A stretch of 64,000 nt of DNA, taken from NCBI GenBank assembly GCA_029747585.1, contig JAPEVF010000037.1, forward strand, positions 98,151-162,150, in the 5' to 3' direction. The translations under genes and the position numbers were made by a program. The notes below the pieces were generated by a model. The model was not told where the DNA came from, ran no database searches, and worked only from the letters and a program-made list of their open reading frames with translations. Below, one piece after another: positions 11,761 through 22,600 of this stretch (the stretch's first letter is position 1; each line of letters opens with the position of its first letter). Origin of the DNA: Pleurotus djamor. Lineage: Eukaryota; Basidiomycota; Agaricomycetes; Agaricales; Pleurotaceae.

Positions 11761-12388
11761 AGCGATGCACCACTAGGTGGTGATGTTTGTACGTTAGCCA
11801 TGGATTGTTGGCGTTTCATGTTTCAACGGACTTTTCTCATACCGAGAGCATTTTAGTACACGATATATCTCATCATGTTGTCAATCGTTTGTGCCGTGCA
11901 TGTTGCAGAACTATTTATCCCCGTTCTTCCCCATGGAAAGCACGCCGGCGCACTGTACGACCAAGGGGTTATGCCCTGTTATGCCCATGATCGATGAGAG
12001 ATTCGAGCACGAGATGAGAAGGTGACATCCCGGACCATAGATGGTTTTACTGATGTTTCGGAAAACGTTGCGTTTGCTTTCAGAATTTTCGCCTTATTTG
12101 GTAACTTTGCTCACTTCCAAGTTCCCACGGGTTGATGGTCAACAATATCCAAACGAGGAAATAAATCGACCATTCGACACTGACGATTCTCAACTTTTTC
12201 CTAAGCAGCTGTAACCCTACGGTGCTTGGGAGTAACCGCTCGTTGACTTCCCTCAACCACACCGCGACAATATCACACAACTCCCACCAAAGTGCGAGCG
12301 GCCGAACAACAATGGGAAATTCACAGCATTCTGAATATCTCGGTGACCCGATCACCGATTGATTGGGCACTTCCCTTTACCTACGACC
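11761..12388. other. Intergenic before the F-box cluster
   Basis: 3' region of the tetraspan gene and upstream region of FBX-1. The partial promoter block CCGATTGATTGGGC at about 12354-12367 is a degenerate form of the element found before other cluster genes. Confidence 0.4.
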
Positions 12389-13728
12389 ATGCTCGCCAGA
12401 TGTCGGATTCCTCAAGAAATCTTCGACATCATCATCAACGAACTACGCAATGACAGGCCGTCCTTGATGGCATGCTCGCTGGTCGCGTCGGCTTGGAGAG
12501 CGATGTCTCAAAGGCTATTATTCCGGGAAATAGTTCTTCGGACCTCCCAGCCTCAAGATGGGCCGGGAAGTACTCAGAGTTTGCCACATCGAGAAAGCAA
12601 GCCCCTTCTCCTCCTTCAGATCCCAGCACGCCTCTTGAAATATGTTCGCATCTTTGTCATTCGTGGGGATCGTGCCACCCGAGATGTCGACGAACACTAT
12701 CAAGGACTTCGCACACCGAATGCTCACTTGGCTGGTTTCCTCGGGGAAATTACCACTTCGATCTTCCCTTCGCTTACCGGCGTTGAGCTACGTGACTTAG
12801 AATGGCCATGCATCCGTTCTGACCTTCGACGTGCGTTGGTCTTCTTGATCTCTGGGCGAGACATCGAGGAGGTTAGCCTGGTTAACTGTGATATCCCTTT
12901 TGGTATCCGGTGGTTCAGGTTTATTGGTCCTGGGACAAGGTCATATACATTGAAAGGAATAAAATTCACGAATGGGCGCGATATTACCATCGATGACAAT
13001 CATATCCCCTCGGCCCCCAATTTGATCAACCTGGATTTGGGGGAAGTCAAAGACAGGGAAATACAACGATGGCTCCTTCGTCCATTCGAAACTCTCGACC
13101 ATCCCCCAAGCCCCGGCTTACGCAGTCACTCGTGGTGCCAGAGTATTACTAGGCTCTCGCTTCAATCCTGCGATGGCTTCCTTGAGCTTGTTGAAGCGTG
13201 CCCCAACCTGAGGACGCTCAAATTGTCACTGCGTAAGCTTAATACGTCCCGCTTCACATTTCCTGGCAATTATTGACTCATCCCCTTACAGTTGGATACA
13301 CGATTGTCCCTTTCGACTTGATCATTCGTATACCGACCTTGGAGCACTTCACCATCTCTGCCCTTTCTCCGGAAGACCTCCCTTGGTTTATTCCTTCCTT
13401 TAAGTCAGTCTACTTGCCCTCTCCCTCTTCCCATCACGCCTCTGTGATGAAGAAGATGGTCATCTTTCTTGATCTATCGGCCACATTCGGGGTTTCCGCA
13501 TCCATGCACTGCCCTGACGCCTTACCTCCAATGCTCGATCAACTCCGAGCCCTCGATGACGCGGTGTCTAGTGTGCGTAACGTGGAAGTCAGCTTAAATA
13601 TGACTCTGTGGACATTTAGGAGAGCGCTTGGGCTTCCAAGTTTCAAGCATGAGGAAACCATGATGGCCTTAGCTGGGTTACGCACTCATTTGAAGGCCCT
13701 CAAGTTCCACCCACGGTGGGGCTACTGA
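12389..13728 (+). CDS. FBX-1: F-box-like / LRR-like protein
   Basis: First of a clustered family. Exons 12389-13232 and 13292-13728 join in phase 1 to 426 residues. The F-box-like domain is at residues 5-45 (IPQEIFDIIINELRNDRPSL, then ACSLVASAWRAMSQRLLF). Such domains bind Skp1 and make the protein a possible substrate adaptor of an SCF ubiquitin ligase. The rest is an irregular leucine-rich region (repeated VELRDLEW, LVNCDIPF, LINLDLGEV, LSLQSCDGF, LRTLKLSL). Exon 2 carries a segment shared by the whole family: IPTLEHFTI, then DLPWFIPSF, then LDDAVSSVRNVEVSLNMTL, then KHEETMMALAGLRTHLKALKF. The ATG at 12389 is the first in frame after the leader. Closest relative in the window is FBX-2. Confidence 0.82.
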
Positions 13729-14037
13729 TACAACTACTCTACACGCGAGTATTTCTACCGACGGAAATTTATCTACGACGTTCTTGCTTGGGAACAAGCC
13801 AGTGTGCTACATGGTTCCCGGCGTGTATCTATTTTCGACGTGGGAGCCGTTGGTGCCTCCAGCAAGCGCCTGTCGACCAGCCAACTGTAGCCACCCACAC
13901 CACAGCAATGCTGCACAACGTCGATGGAGGTTCTAGCGGCCGAATAACGCTGGGAAAGTCACATAGCGATTAATCATTAATCACTGATTGGGCGTTTGTT
14001 CTCACTGCCCTTCGTCTACAAACCCACGGTCCTTGCT

Positions 14038-15401
14038 ATGAGCATGTTCATCGATACCCCAATTCCCCAGGACGTCTACGATCTCGTCATCGACGCCCTA
14101 CGCGACGATAAATTTTCCTTAGAGGCATGCTCGCTGGTCGCATCAGCGTGGAGGGCAGCGTCTCAGAAGCTGTTATACCGTGCAATAGTTCTTCGAACTT
14201 CCCAGTCTTCGCCCCGACCATTTAGTGACGGGCGACGAAACTCTCTAAGCTCGATCCCGTACCGAGAAAATCGAACCCTTTTCCTCCTCGATATGCCAGC
14301 GCGTCTATTGCAGTGCGTCCGGACCTTTATCATTCGAGGGGATCGCGGTCGATATCGCGACGAATACGAAGGACCAGATCCATTCTTGGCTGATTTTCTC
14401 GGGAAAATCAGCACTCAAATGTTTCCCTCGCTCACCGGCGTCGAACTCCGTGACTTAGAATGGACATGCACCCGACCAAGCCTTCGGCGTGCGTTAATCA
14501 CCCTGGTCTCTAGGCGATACATCAAAGAAGTTAGCCTGGTCGACTGTAGAATCCCCTTCGATATCCAGTGGCTCAGGTTTGTTGGTCCTGAGACGAGGTC
14601 ATTGAGGTTGGAGGGAATTCTGCCTGCGATGACGGACCACGACACCTCCATCGACGATATTCCCATTCTCGCAGCCCCAAATCTGATCAGTTTAGACTTT
14701 GGAGAAGTGAAAACCCGCGAAATATCCCGATGGATTCTGCGCTCATCCAAAACTCCGCGTAATGCAGGCGAGCCTTCGGACTCCGTTTTATGCAGTTTGC
14801 AGAGTGTCACCACGCTCTCGCTTCAATGTTACGAAGGCTTCCTCGAACTGGTTCAAGCATGCTCAGGCCTGAAATCGCTCAAATTGACACTGTGTAGGCT
14901 CAATTTCTTCCGCTGTCTACGACGAATCAGCACTTGTTGATGCACCATCGTACAGTAGGATATACGTTGGTCCCGTTGGACCTCATCATGCGTATACCAA
15001 CGTTGGAGTACCTGCACGTCTCCGCCCTTTCTCCCGAAGAACTACCTTGGATAATCTCCACCCTCAAGACAATCTACTTTTCACCTGCATCCCTCCATCA
15101 CATCTCCTCAGCTGCTGTGACTAAGAACATGTCTATCTTCCTTGAACTGTCGGGCACCTTCATTGTCTCCACGCCCGAGCGACACCCCTTTACTTTAACA
15201 TTGATACTAGATCAACTCCGGGACCTTGATGATATGGTGGCCATCCTTCGTAATGTGGAAGTCAGCTTGAAGATGGCTGTGGCTACGTTCGACCCGGCGG
15301 ATGGTCGTCAAAGTTACAAGCATGAAGGAACTATGGTGACCTTGCTTTGGCTACGCGCTCATCTGAAGGCCCTGGAGTTCCACCCACGGTGGATTTCCTG
15401 A
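14038..15401 (+). CDS. FBX-2: F-box-like / LRR-like protein
   Basis: Exons 14038-14893 and 14956-15401 give 433 residues. F-box: IPQDVYDLVIDALRDDKFSL, then EACSLVASAWRAASQKLLY. It is a near tandem duplicate of FBX-1, with shared blocks FPSLTGVELRDLEW, IPFDIQWLRFVGPETRSLRL and ELVQACSGLKSLKLTL. The second exon begins GYTLVPLDLIMRIPTLEYLH and ends HLKALEFHPRWIS, as in FBX-1 (HLKALKFHPRWGY). Its upstream region retains CACTGATTGGGCG, a degenerate copy of the cluster promoter block. An ATG at 14038 (MSMFIDTPIPQ) is preferred to an upstream non-ATG extension. Confidence 0.82.
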
Positions 15402-15678
15402 TGCACTCACATGCAAGTATTTACACCGACGAAGATGCATACCCGTGTTCTTCGTTGGCAGCCCGCAATACTTGAGCTGGATCGTAGTTGGCGACAAACG
15501 AGAGTGACATCGAGTGTTTAGCACAAAGGCGGCTTGGTGTACAACAGGTACAAAGGCAAATATGATAGGTGCCTACTGCAGCCTAATAAAACCAAAATGA
15601 TCGCGGTTCNAAAAAAGCTTCAACCAGTGTTCCGGTGATAGAGTAGAGTCGAAACGTACGTTCCTGCATGGTTCCTGC
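15402..15678. other. Intergenic, left of MITE
   Basis: 3' region of FBX-2. There is an N at 15610 before a poly-A run. No gene. Confidence 0.3.
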
Positions 15679-15680
15679 TA

Positions 15681-15710
15681 CAGTAGAGTTCAATCAAAGT
15701 CAACAAATTT
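15681..15710 (+). repeat. Left terminal inverted repeat of the MITE
   Basis: Starts CAGTAGAGTTCAATCAAAGT. It pairs with 16313-16344 on the opposite strand; the right copy has a longer T run before GTTGACTTTG. Confidence 0.8.
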
Positions 15711-16312
15711 GCTAGGGCCAGACTGAGGGCGCCGCAGGCCGAAATTTTGGCACCCGCGAAGTTGGATTGGCCGAAAGAGTTCAAAAAAACCACTTAATAT
15801 TTCCATGTGGCCAAATTTTCGGGAGAAAAATTCGAAAAAATTCAATGGAAATTACGGTTAATATGGGCCTTTTGTGGGCTTAGAGTAAGTATAAGCTGTC
15901 TCCCTCGAAGAATCACTGCATTTAGATTAAAAATCCAGGCTGAGGCTGTAGTCGGTTCGTTGACTTGTCGTTGACAGAGGCTCCGGGACAAGCGCCGGAC
16001 TCCCAAATAGGCTCGCAACATCAGATGACTTCCAGGCGCCCACCCCTGGATGCCCCTCCTAAGGCGATGCGGCGGCCACAATTGGTTCTATGGCCTACCC
16101 AGCACTGCTACGGGTCAAAGAAAATGAATTCCTAACGTTTGGCAGCATTACTTTTTTTATTACCCAAAATTTCCATGTGGCCAAATTTTTGGAGACCTCC
16201 CAAAAATAGAAATTGAACGGCTCGATAGAATTTGCTCGGACCACGCGGAATAGATTCCTTTTACCTTCTAAAGTGATAAAACAAAGACTTTGAGGTGAAA
16301 AAAACTCATCAA

Positions 16313-16344
16313 ATTTTTTTGTTGACTTTGATTGAACTCTACTG
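16313..16344 (-). repeat. Right terminal inverted repeat of the MITE
   Basis: Reads GTTGACTTTGATTGAACTCT and then ACTG on the plus strand, the reverse complement of the left end. The TA target duplication follows. Confidence 0.8.
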
Positions 16345-16346
16345 TA

Positions 16347-17112
16347 ACTTGCTCCGAAGGACGTCGGGCCGTGGCAACGTTTCTTCCGCGGAGCCATTTA
16401 CAAGCGCCCGATATGATCCCCGGAGTTGGTACCTGCAGGCTGCCTGGGTTGTTTCCGACTTGTCCCTACCACACGATGACGACTGGTTGCCAAACATCTT
16501 TCACCTTCACAATGAGCCCGTTGGAGACTTAGCTCGCACATATGCCATCTCGTAACTTACAATCAAGTTATTGCAGCATACGCGATTGTGTTGGGAATAC
16601 TGATGGTTCATTAATCATTGCTTGATGTACGTGATCTGTTTTTTCCTTCACATACCTCTCTTCTAAGTAGTATCCAACAGCCCGACATTGAGAACTTGGA
16701 GCTGCAAAGCTTGGCAGCGACTCATGACCCCAGTGCCAGAGTTGTCGCCGCAGTCTCGATTAGTTTCATCAGGGGGAGGGAGGTGATGGGGACTAGCCAA
16801 TGGATAGATCTGGACGTTGCACATGTTCAATTCCTTCAGGCTTTCCCTGCCGTCTACTCTGCTCTATTAGGGCTACTGCACATACCCATCGTGACCACGA
16901 ATGTCGACAACGACAACGTCCTGAACCACCTCACCGCCAAGAGTCAATACTCAGGTCTGACAACTCTCCACCAGCGTTCACCATGCCCAATATAAACCTT
17001 CCTCGCAACCGCGTTTATCATCACAGAACCATCACTGATTGATGATCAGGCCGTCAGCGCTCTCAGGTTTATAAAGTCTCTGCTGCCTCATGACAATCCC
17101 TTCCTGTCCAAT
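16347..17112. other. Intergenic between MITE and FBX-3
   Basis: An ORF at 16618-16995 plus has no family feature and I do not call it. The last 80 nt hold the FBX-3 promoter block. Confidence 0.35.
17036..17076 (+). promoter_or_regulatory. FBX-3 promoter block (best example of the shared element)
   Basis: TGATTGATGATCAGG at 17036-17050, then a GC-rich spacer containing AGCGCTCTCAGG, then TATAAAG at 17070-17076, about 40 nt before the ATG. The same arrangement precedes FBX-4, 5, 8, 10, 12 and 14. Confidence 0.6.
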
Positions 17113-18492
17113 ATGAACATGCTTCCCGACTCTTCTGTACTTCCTCAAGATATCTACGATATCATACTTGACAACCTTCGCGACGATAAACCATCCCTCA
17201 AGGCATGCTCTCTGGTCGCTTCGGCGTGGCGCTCATCATCTCAGAAGCTATTACATCGGACGATGGTCTTTCGGACCAATAAACCTGCGCCGGCAGTTCA
17301 GGATGTCGATGGGATTCCGGCGTTGGCTCAAGGGAAGACTTCTCTCCTACTTGATATGTCCTCCCACCTATTGCAATACGTTCGCTGCCTCGTCATTCGC
17401 GGTGACCGCATTAGTGGTTTCCGCGGTGGAACGTCCAGGCGAAGACAGATCCTCGTCCCAGATACCTCTCTGGTTGGGGTTCTTGAGGTACTCCGGAGTC
17501 TAATGCTGCCATCGCTCGGCAGCATCGAGCTTAGCGACTTGATATGGACGAAGGCCAACTCAGGCCTTCAACTCGTCTTGCTCTCGCTACTCGGGTCGCG
17601 ATTTATCAAAGATGTCTCGCTGGTCAGATGTGACATTCCTTCCGATGTCCCTTGGTTGCAATTTCTTGGCCCGGAGACGCGAAGGCTCAAGTTGCTTGAA
17701 GTGACGATAACCGACAGTCCCGTTACCCACCGCGAGACCCCCATTGATGATAGCCCAGTTTCTTCGGGATCAAGCCTCATCCAGCTAGACATCGGGGAGC
17801 GCTGTGATCGTTCAGTGTACCAATGGGTTCTTCACAGGACTACGGGTTTGAAATCGGGGGCGACTGTCATACAAAGCCGCTCGTGGCGCGAGAACGTGAC
17901 CACCCTCTCGTTACATTATCGCGACGGGACTGAGGGTCTCTTTTCACTCGTCCACGCGTTTTCGGGTCTTACGACACTCAAATTCAATCCACGTAAGTTG
18001 TAAGTCCTCTACAAATGTCTGGTATCAATTGCTCACGTACCATCATACTCTACAGAAAACTGTGTGACTGCCTTCCCTTTCTACGAGCTTCTGTGCATTC
18101 CATCATTGGAATACCTTCATATTCTACCCTTTTCTTCCGGACGCCTCACGTGGCTGATTTCATCCTTCAAACCACCCGACTCATCATCGTCACCCCTAAC
18201 TTTGAATCGCGCCGTCCAAACCAAATCGAAAACTGTTTTCATCGATACGTGGGTTGAGTTGGGTCGGGCAGCAGCCATGCTTTCCCGCATCACCTTACCC
18301 GAGATACTGTTGCAAGTCCGGGAGTTTGATGCAACGGTGGCTGGGATTCCTGATGTCGAGGTCAACTTGACGATGACCGTGTCGACCTTTGGGGTGAAGG
18401 ACAGTCCGGAGAGGATTGAGTACGAGGAGACGAAGAAGACCTTGGTTGGTTTAAGAGCTGATATGAAGGTGCTGAGGTTGGAAGTTTGTTAA
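17113..18492 (+). CDS. FBX-3: F-box-like / LRR-like protein
   Basis: Exons 17113-17992 and 18056-18492 give 438 residues. F-box: LPQDIYDIILDNLRDDKPSL, then KACSLVASAWRSSSQKLLHR. It contains the family core IELSDLIWTK, then LVRCDIPSDVPWLQFLGPET, then SLIQLDIGERCD, then SWRENVTTLSLHYRDG. The exon-2 tail reads VNLTMTVSTFGVKDSPERIE and then YEETKKTLVGLRADMKVLRL. It is most similar to FBX-8, which is 16 kb away beyond unrelated genes, so the two were probably separated by rearrangement or inserted material. Promoter block directly upstream. The gene appears intact. Confidence 0.84.
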
Positions 18493-18713
18493 GATCGTGG
18501 CAATGTTCGCAAGTCCTCTGGGTTTGCTCTTTGCTCGGGCTCAAGATAATCCCATACTCAAGGACGCTCCTCCCAAATCGAAATATCATACGACGTCGTG
18601 ACATGTCCGCTGGACCAGTTGCTTAGTGTCGATATCAGTACACGTTTTCCACGACACCGTCCTCCCAGTCGTTTCTCCATAAATATTCGCTACACCTCAT
18701 CGCAGACGTGTCA

Positions 18714-18779
18714 ATGATTGATGATCAGACGTTGTACCAGCTTCTGGTATCAGCTTCGGCCTGTCTAAGGCTTATAAAG
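18714..18779 (+). promoter_or_regulatory. Promoter block of relic FBX-4
   Basis: TGATTGATGATCAG at 18715-18728 and TATAAAG at 18773-18779. The spacing is 25 nt longer than in FBX-3, so it may be degenerate along with the gene. Confidence 0.4.
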
Positions 18780-18789
18780 TCTCATTCTC

Positions 18790-19375
18790 ATGGCTTTGAT
18801 CCTTCCACAAACATCTCCTACGATTCTGCACTTCCTCAGGAAATCTACAACAACGTCATCGACAACTTTCGCGATGATCGGGGTTCCTTCAAAGCCTGTT
18901 CCCTCGTTGCTTCAGCTTGGCGGGCAACATCCCAGAAGCATTTGCATCGGACGATGGTCTTTTGGACTAGTTTGGTTTTCGCCTTCCTTGAACATATCGT
19001 ACCTGTTGCTCACAGTCCAGCCTCGGGCTCAGGAAAGACTCGCCTCCTGCTCAAGACATCCTCCTACCTGTTGATTCGCCTAGCTTCCTTCAGCGTCACT
19101 CCGCACATACCAACCGTGACAAAGTTTGCTGCGCCTAGTCGATGTATCTTCCTTGCTGAGGACATTGGTCATGATCAGGGAACTCGATAAGTCGGTGGCT
19201 CGCACTCCCGATATTGAGGTTCACGTTACGTCGTTAACTTGAAGGTAAAGTGACGATGTATGGGTCGGAGGATTCCTCTGGGAAAATCGAGCCAGAAAAA
19301 ATGCAGCCAATCCTAGTCCATTTGCGGGCCGATTTGAAGACGCTCAAGTTGAATATAGATTCACTTCTCCCCGAT
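18790..19375 (+). pseudogene. FBX-4: deleted and frameshifted F-box relic
   Basis: The F-box is well preserved (LPQEIYNNVIDNFRDDRGSF, then KACSLVASAWRATSQKHLHR, about 18826-18960). However, the ATG expected after the TATA box (18790) is in a different frame, which implies an upstream frameshift. After SSYLL the sequence jumps directly into exon-2-like remnants (ELDKSVARTPDIEVHVT) and then LVHLRADLKTLKLNIDS near 19312-19370. About 700 nt of the LRR region and the intron are missing. In-frame stops interrupt the remaining exon-2 part. Confidence 0.65.
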
Positions 19376-19774
19376 CTCCACAATTTTACCCTTTCTCTCA
19401 TCCCCAAACTGTTAAAAACCTTGGAAGACGTTCTCCAAGTTATTGATATCACCTCTCATTCTTTCACCTCGGTTCGCGCTACGCCAGTCCATACGTCAGG
19501 GAAAACAAAGTTGTAGTGTCGCGACGGGGATTGATGTGGTCACCCGGTTCCGTTTGCATCCCGGTACGTCATTCTCTCCCATTTCCTCCACCCATATCCT
19601 GACTACTGTAGGTCAGTCGCGGTACACCTGATATACACGAGTTCTCTGGGATCCTAATAAATTTATCCTATCTACAAACAAAGTTCAATCACCATTTGAT
19701 GATCAAGGTATTGACGCTCTTGCCTCAGGCGTTCTAAAGTTTTCACACATCATGGCTACCGCACGTTCACAACC
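19376..19774 (+). promoter_or_regulatory. FBX-5 upstream region with promoter block
   Basis: No gene. TTGATGATCAAGG at 19696-19708 matches the cluster element. The TATA position is degenerate (TCTAAAGT near 19733). Confidence 0.4.
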
Positions 19775-21180
19775 ATGTCTGCGCTCCCTCAAGACATCTA
19801 CGATATCATCATCGACCAACTTTGCGACGATAAGCCAACATTACGGGCCTGCTCGCTGGTTGATGTGGCATGGCGGACAACGTCGCAGAAGCTATTACAC
19901 CAGACGATAGTCCTTCGCACCGGCCTGGTTTTGTCTGCAGGAGACGAGGAGTCGCTTATTCATGGCGCCGCTTCGGACTCAGAGCTTCAGAAGATGTCGC
20001 TCTTACTCGACCCGTCATCTCACCTCTTGCGATATGCTTGCGCTATCGTCATTCGTGGGGACCACGGCTTAACTTCCGGATATACCAAACACTCGGAAAG
20101 CCTTATCATGCCAGACTCCTCCCTGGTTTCATTCCTTGACAAGCTCAATGCCTTAGTTTTACCCTCCCTCTGCGCCGTCGAGCTTTGTGACCTGGCATGG
20201 GCAAGACTCAGTTCAGACCTTCGACGTGAACTGATCACATTGATCTCTGGGAAATCCATCGAGGAGGTTCAACTGGTCAACTGCGCCATCAATTTTGGTG
20301 TGCAGTGGCTGAGGTTTGTGGGTCCCGAGACACGATCACTCCGATTGAATGAAATAGAGATGATTGGAGATTTTTGCGCCGAACACGAGGCGTTTGTGGA
20401 AGATGAGACACCCGTCTCTTCAGCACCCAACCTGGCCGATCTACACATAGGAGACCTCTGTGGGAAAAGGGTGATGAAATGGATCCTTCATGCGCTTGAG
20501 GTCCTTGGTGATGGCGACCGAAGTCTACCTTTGACCTCTGGTGAAGCCCCCCTACGCAACCGTTCGTGGCGCGAAAGTATAACCACCATCTCGTTACCCT
20601 GTCCCGCCAACGGGGAAGGCCTCTTTGACCTTGTCGAAGCGTGTTCAAGCTTGAAGTCACTTATATTGACCCCACGTAAGCTGAGCCTTTTTCTCTTGTA
20701 CCATTCTTCTCTAATTGACGCTTGCTCTCCACAGAAGATGGTACCCTAGACTTTCCTCTCTCTAAACTTTTGCATGTACCAACATTGGAATACCTTTGCA
20801 TCCAACTGCTTTCTTCCAGATGCATCTCCTGGTTCACGAGATCCTTGAAGGGTGTCAATTTGCTCACGCCCCCTTCATCATCACACCACACCGACGTCAC
20901 ACAACTGAAAGGTATTCACGTTACTATGTGGTTCGAAATACCAGGCGCGGCGACCCCACGATCCCATACCACCCTTCCCGAAATATTAGTCCAAATTCAG
21001 GAACTCGATGATGTAGCGGCTAGTATGCCCAACGTAGAGCTCCATCTGAAGATGAAGGTCTCGATGTTCAAACCGAAGAATTTCCAGCAAATCGTCGAGT
21101 ATCAGAGAGCGAAGAAGACCCTGATCGGTTTACGGGCCGATCTGAAAGCGCTCAAGTTGGAAGTAGATTGCATAGCTTAG
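19775..21180 (+). CDS. FBX-5: F-box-like / LRR-like protein
   Basis: Exons 19775-20675 and 20735-21180 give 448 residues. The short N-terminus starts directly at the F-box (MSALPQDIYDIIIDQLCDDK), followed by ACSLVDVAWRTTSQKLLH. Middle blocks: VELCDLAWARLSSDLRREL, then INFGVQWLRFVGPETRSLRL, then MIGDFCAEHEAF and APNLADLHIGDLCG. The last two resemble FBX-14 (LIGDFNAEQEAS, NLTDLDMGELCG), the closest relative. Exon 2 ends KKTLIGLRADLKALKLEVDC. The protein appears intact. Confidence 0.84.
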
Positions 21181-21248
21181 CGGGCTAGGCTCGTGACCAG
21201 CCTGTCCATGATATCGTCGATAGACGGTCTCCTTTGCAAGCGAGCACC

Positions 21249-21569
21249 TCATAGCGGTCTGGTCACGAAGCTATTAGCGGGCGACTTCAAGTCAAGAAAG
21301 CGAAAAGAAAAATGTGCTATTTCCACCAAGTAGCCCGTTCTGTTAGGGTTTGAGGCGCCGTCAATAATCACTTTGGCCGTGTACGAGCCGCGATCCCGTT
21401 CACTGTAATAACAGATGTGCTTTTGCGTAATGCTGCCTCCCTTCGTTGGCATCCCATCGTCCAATATCCAATATTGTTGTTTGTAGTCCGTAAGGATCAA
21501 GGGTCCATGGCGAGTGATATGCCTAGTCAAAACACAAGCGCCAAATTCTCACCTTGTTTCAGCAACCAT
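21249..21569 (-). CDS. Possible small two-exon gene, unknown
   Basis: Minus-strand exons 21569-21553 and 21522-21249 join over a 30-nt GT..AG intron into a 96-residue frame starting MVAETRHITRHGPLILTDYK. Composition looks protein-like (aromatic and charged residues alternating, e.g. QQYWILDDGMPTKGGSITQ, KVIIDGASNPNRTGYLVEIA). There is no signal peptide or membrane helix. The intron is unusually short, and I recognise no family. It could be a fragment of a larger gene or chance. Confidence 0.3.
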
Positions 21570-21831
21570 TTCGTTGACTCAACTTGGACTCAACTCAAAA
21601 AACTCAGCTTTAACCACACTTACCCACCTTATCATGCTTGGAATCTATCCAATTCTCTAACCTAAAGCTCATCAACCCATGGTAGAAAACCAAATGCCCA
21701 GTGCTTACGACGTCAGTACGCCAGTCATAGTCACCATGGCTTCTTGCAGGTGGTGTTGCTCCCATAGTAAATGGTCAGAGAGACCAATGAGAGACGTTTT
21801 TCCGCGAAGATTAGGAAAAGGGGACAAAGGA

Positions 21832-21900
21832 GTACCTCTATAGGGGTGTTTCGAGCACCTCTATAGGGGTGTTTCGCGTACCTCTGTAGGGGTGTTTCCG
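21832..21900 (+). repeat. Three-copy 23-bp tandem repeat
   Basis: Units at 21832-21854, 21855-21877 and 21878-21900, consensus GTACCTCTATAGGGGTGTTT plus CGN. The first two differ at two positions, the third at a few more. It is a minisatellite, not a CRISPR: units abut without spacers. Confidence 0.85.
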
Positions 21901-22135
21901 TAACAGGAGGAACCAGTACTTCGTCCATTTGCCAACTTTTCAACCGCAATCTCAGAGTCATACTCTCACGCTCACAGGATGTCACCGAAAACGATTAAGA
22001 ATGGCTCCGGGGTCCTTGCAGGCGGGGTTCACAAAAAGTTGGACGTGTGTGAAAGCTGGTGAAAGTCTATGTATATTAAATCCTCTTGCTATGTCGCATT
22101 CTTTACAATGTGGTTGCATTCCCCCCTGGTACAAC
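21901..22135. other. S2 upstream region
   Basis: No gene. A TATATTAAAT near 22071 is a possible core promoter for S2. Confidence 0.3.
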
Positions 22136-22600
22136 ATGAACAGGCCACATCCAATTTCACAAGTTCACATCTATTACTTGTTCCACGGCGATAGCTACAA
22201 TGGGCCCTTCATCGGCAGCGGCCTTGGGGGCAGATCGAACACAACGACCTTCCATAACTCCAACCCCCAACATCTCAACTCTCCCAACAATCATCCTCTC
22301 CCCTCTGAGCAAACTCCGCCTGAGCAAAAAGAGACATGTAAGTGCAGTCCGCTCAATCTTGCTAACATACTCAACTCACTAACTTTCTCTTAGCCAACTC
22401 CAATGCCGCTACGCCGCCCCACGCAANCCCCCCCTGGCCCCGTCGCGCGCATTTTACGCGTCATCCGCCTTCTCTGGCTTATGAACAAGTGGGCAGCGCA
22501 CCGCCTTCGACCATACGTCATCCCGCTTTCCATCCTGTTCAGCAGCTTGATCGTCTTCAACACGGGCGCTGTGTCAATCCACATCATCCCAAGAGGATGA
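22136..22600 (+). CDS. S2: small membrane protein, GD-x-YNG motif family
   Basis: Exons 22136-22337 and 22394-22600 with a phase-1 intron. Dropping the N at 22427, which stands before a C7 run, gives 135 residues in one open frame. The motif at residues 17-35 is HGDSYNGPFIGSGLGGRSN. Then come an Asn/Pro-rich linker and exon 2 with VARILRVIRLLWLMNKWAAH and LRPYVIPLSILFSSLIVFNT, the C-terminal membrane helix. It ends GAVSIHIIPRG. The start at 22136 (MNRPHPISQ) aligns with MANQAH and MANHPH in S5 and S3; an upstream in-frame ATG at 22091 is possible. Function unknown. Confidence 0.6.

Larger units (their letters stand above)
15681..16344. mobile_element. Non-autonomous Tc1/mariner-like MITE
   Basis: A 664-bp element. 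The left end reads CAGTAGAGTTCAATCAAAGT (then CAACAAATTT), and the right end is its reverse complement, ending CTACTG. The inverted repeats match over at least 27 nt. The element is flanked on both sides by TA (15679-15680 and 16345-16346), the target duplication of Tc1/mariner transposons, whose ends often start CAG. No transposase frame fits inside. It also holds a direct internal repeat, ATTTCCATGTGGCCAAATTT, at about 15799 and 16169. It lies between FBX-2 and FBX-3. Confidence 0.8.

Noticed and set aside
15842..16397. ORFs inside and across the MITE as a transposase
   Set aside because: Too short, no DDE/D motif or helix-turn-helix pattern; one crosses the element end.
16618..16995. 125-residue plus-strand ORF between the MITE and FBX-3
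   Set aside because: No hydrophobic or domain pattern, no resemblance to cluster genes, and no clear promoter.
21832..21900. Repeat array as CRISPR
   Set aside because: Units are contiguous without spacers, only three copies, and the host is a eukaryote.
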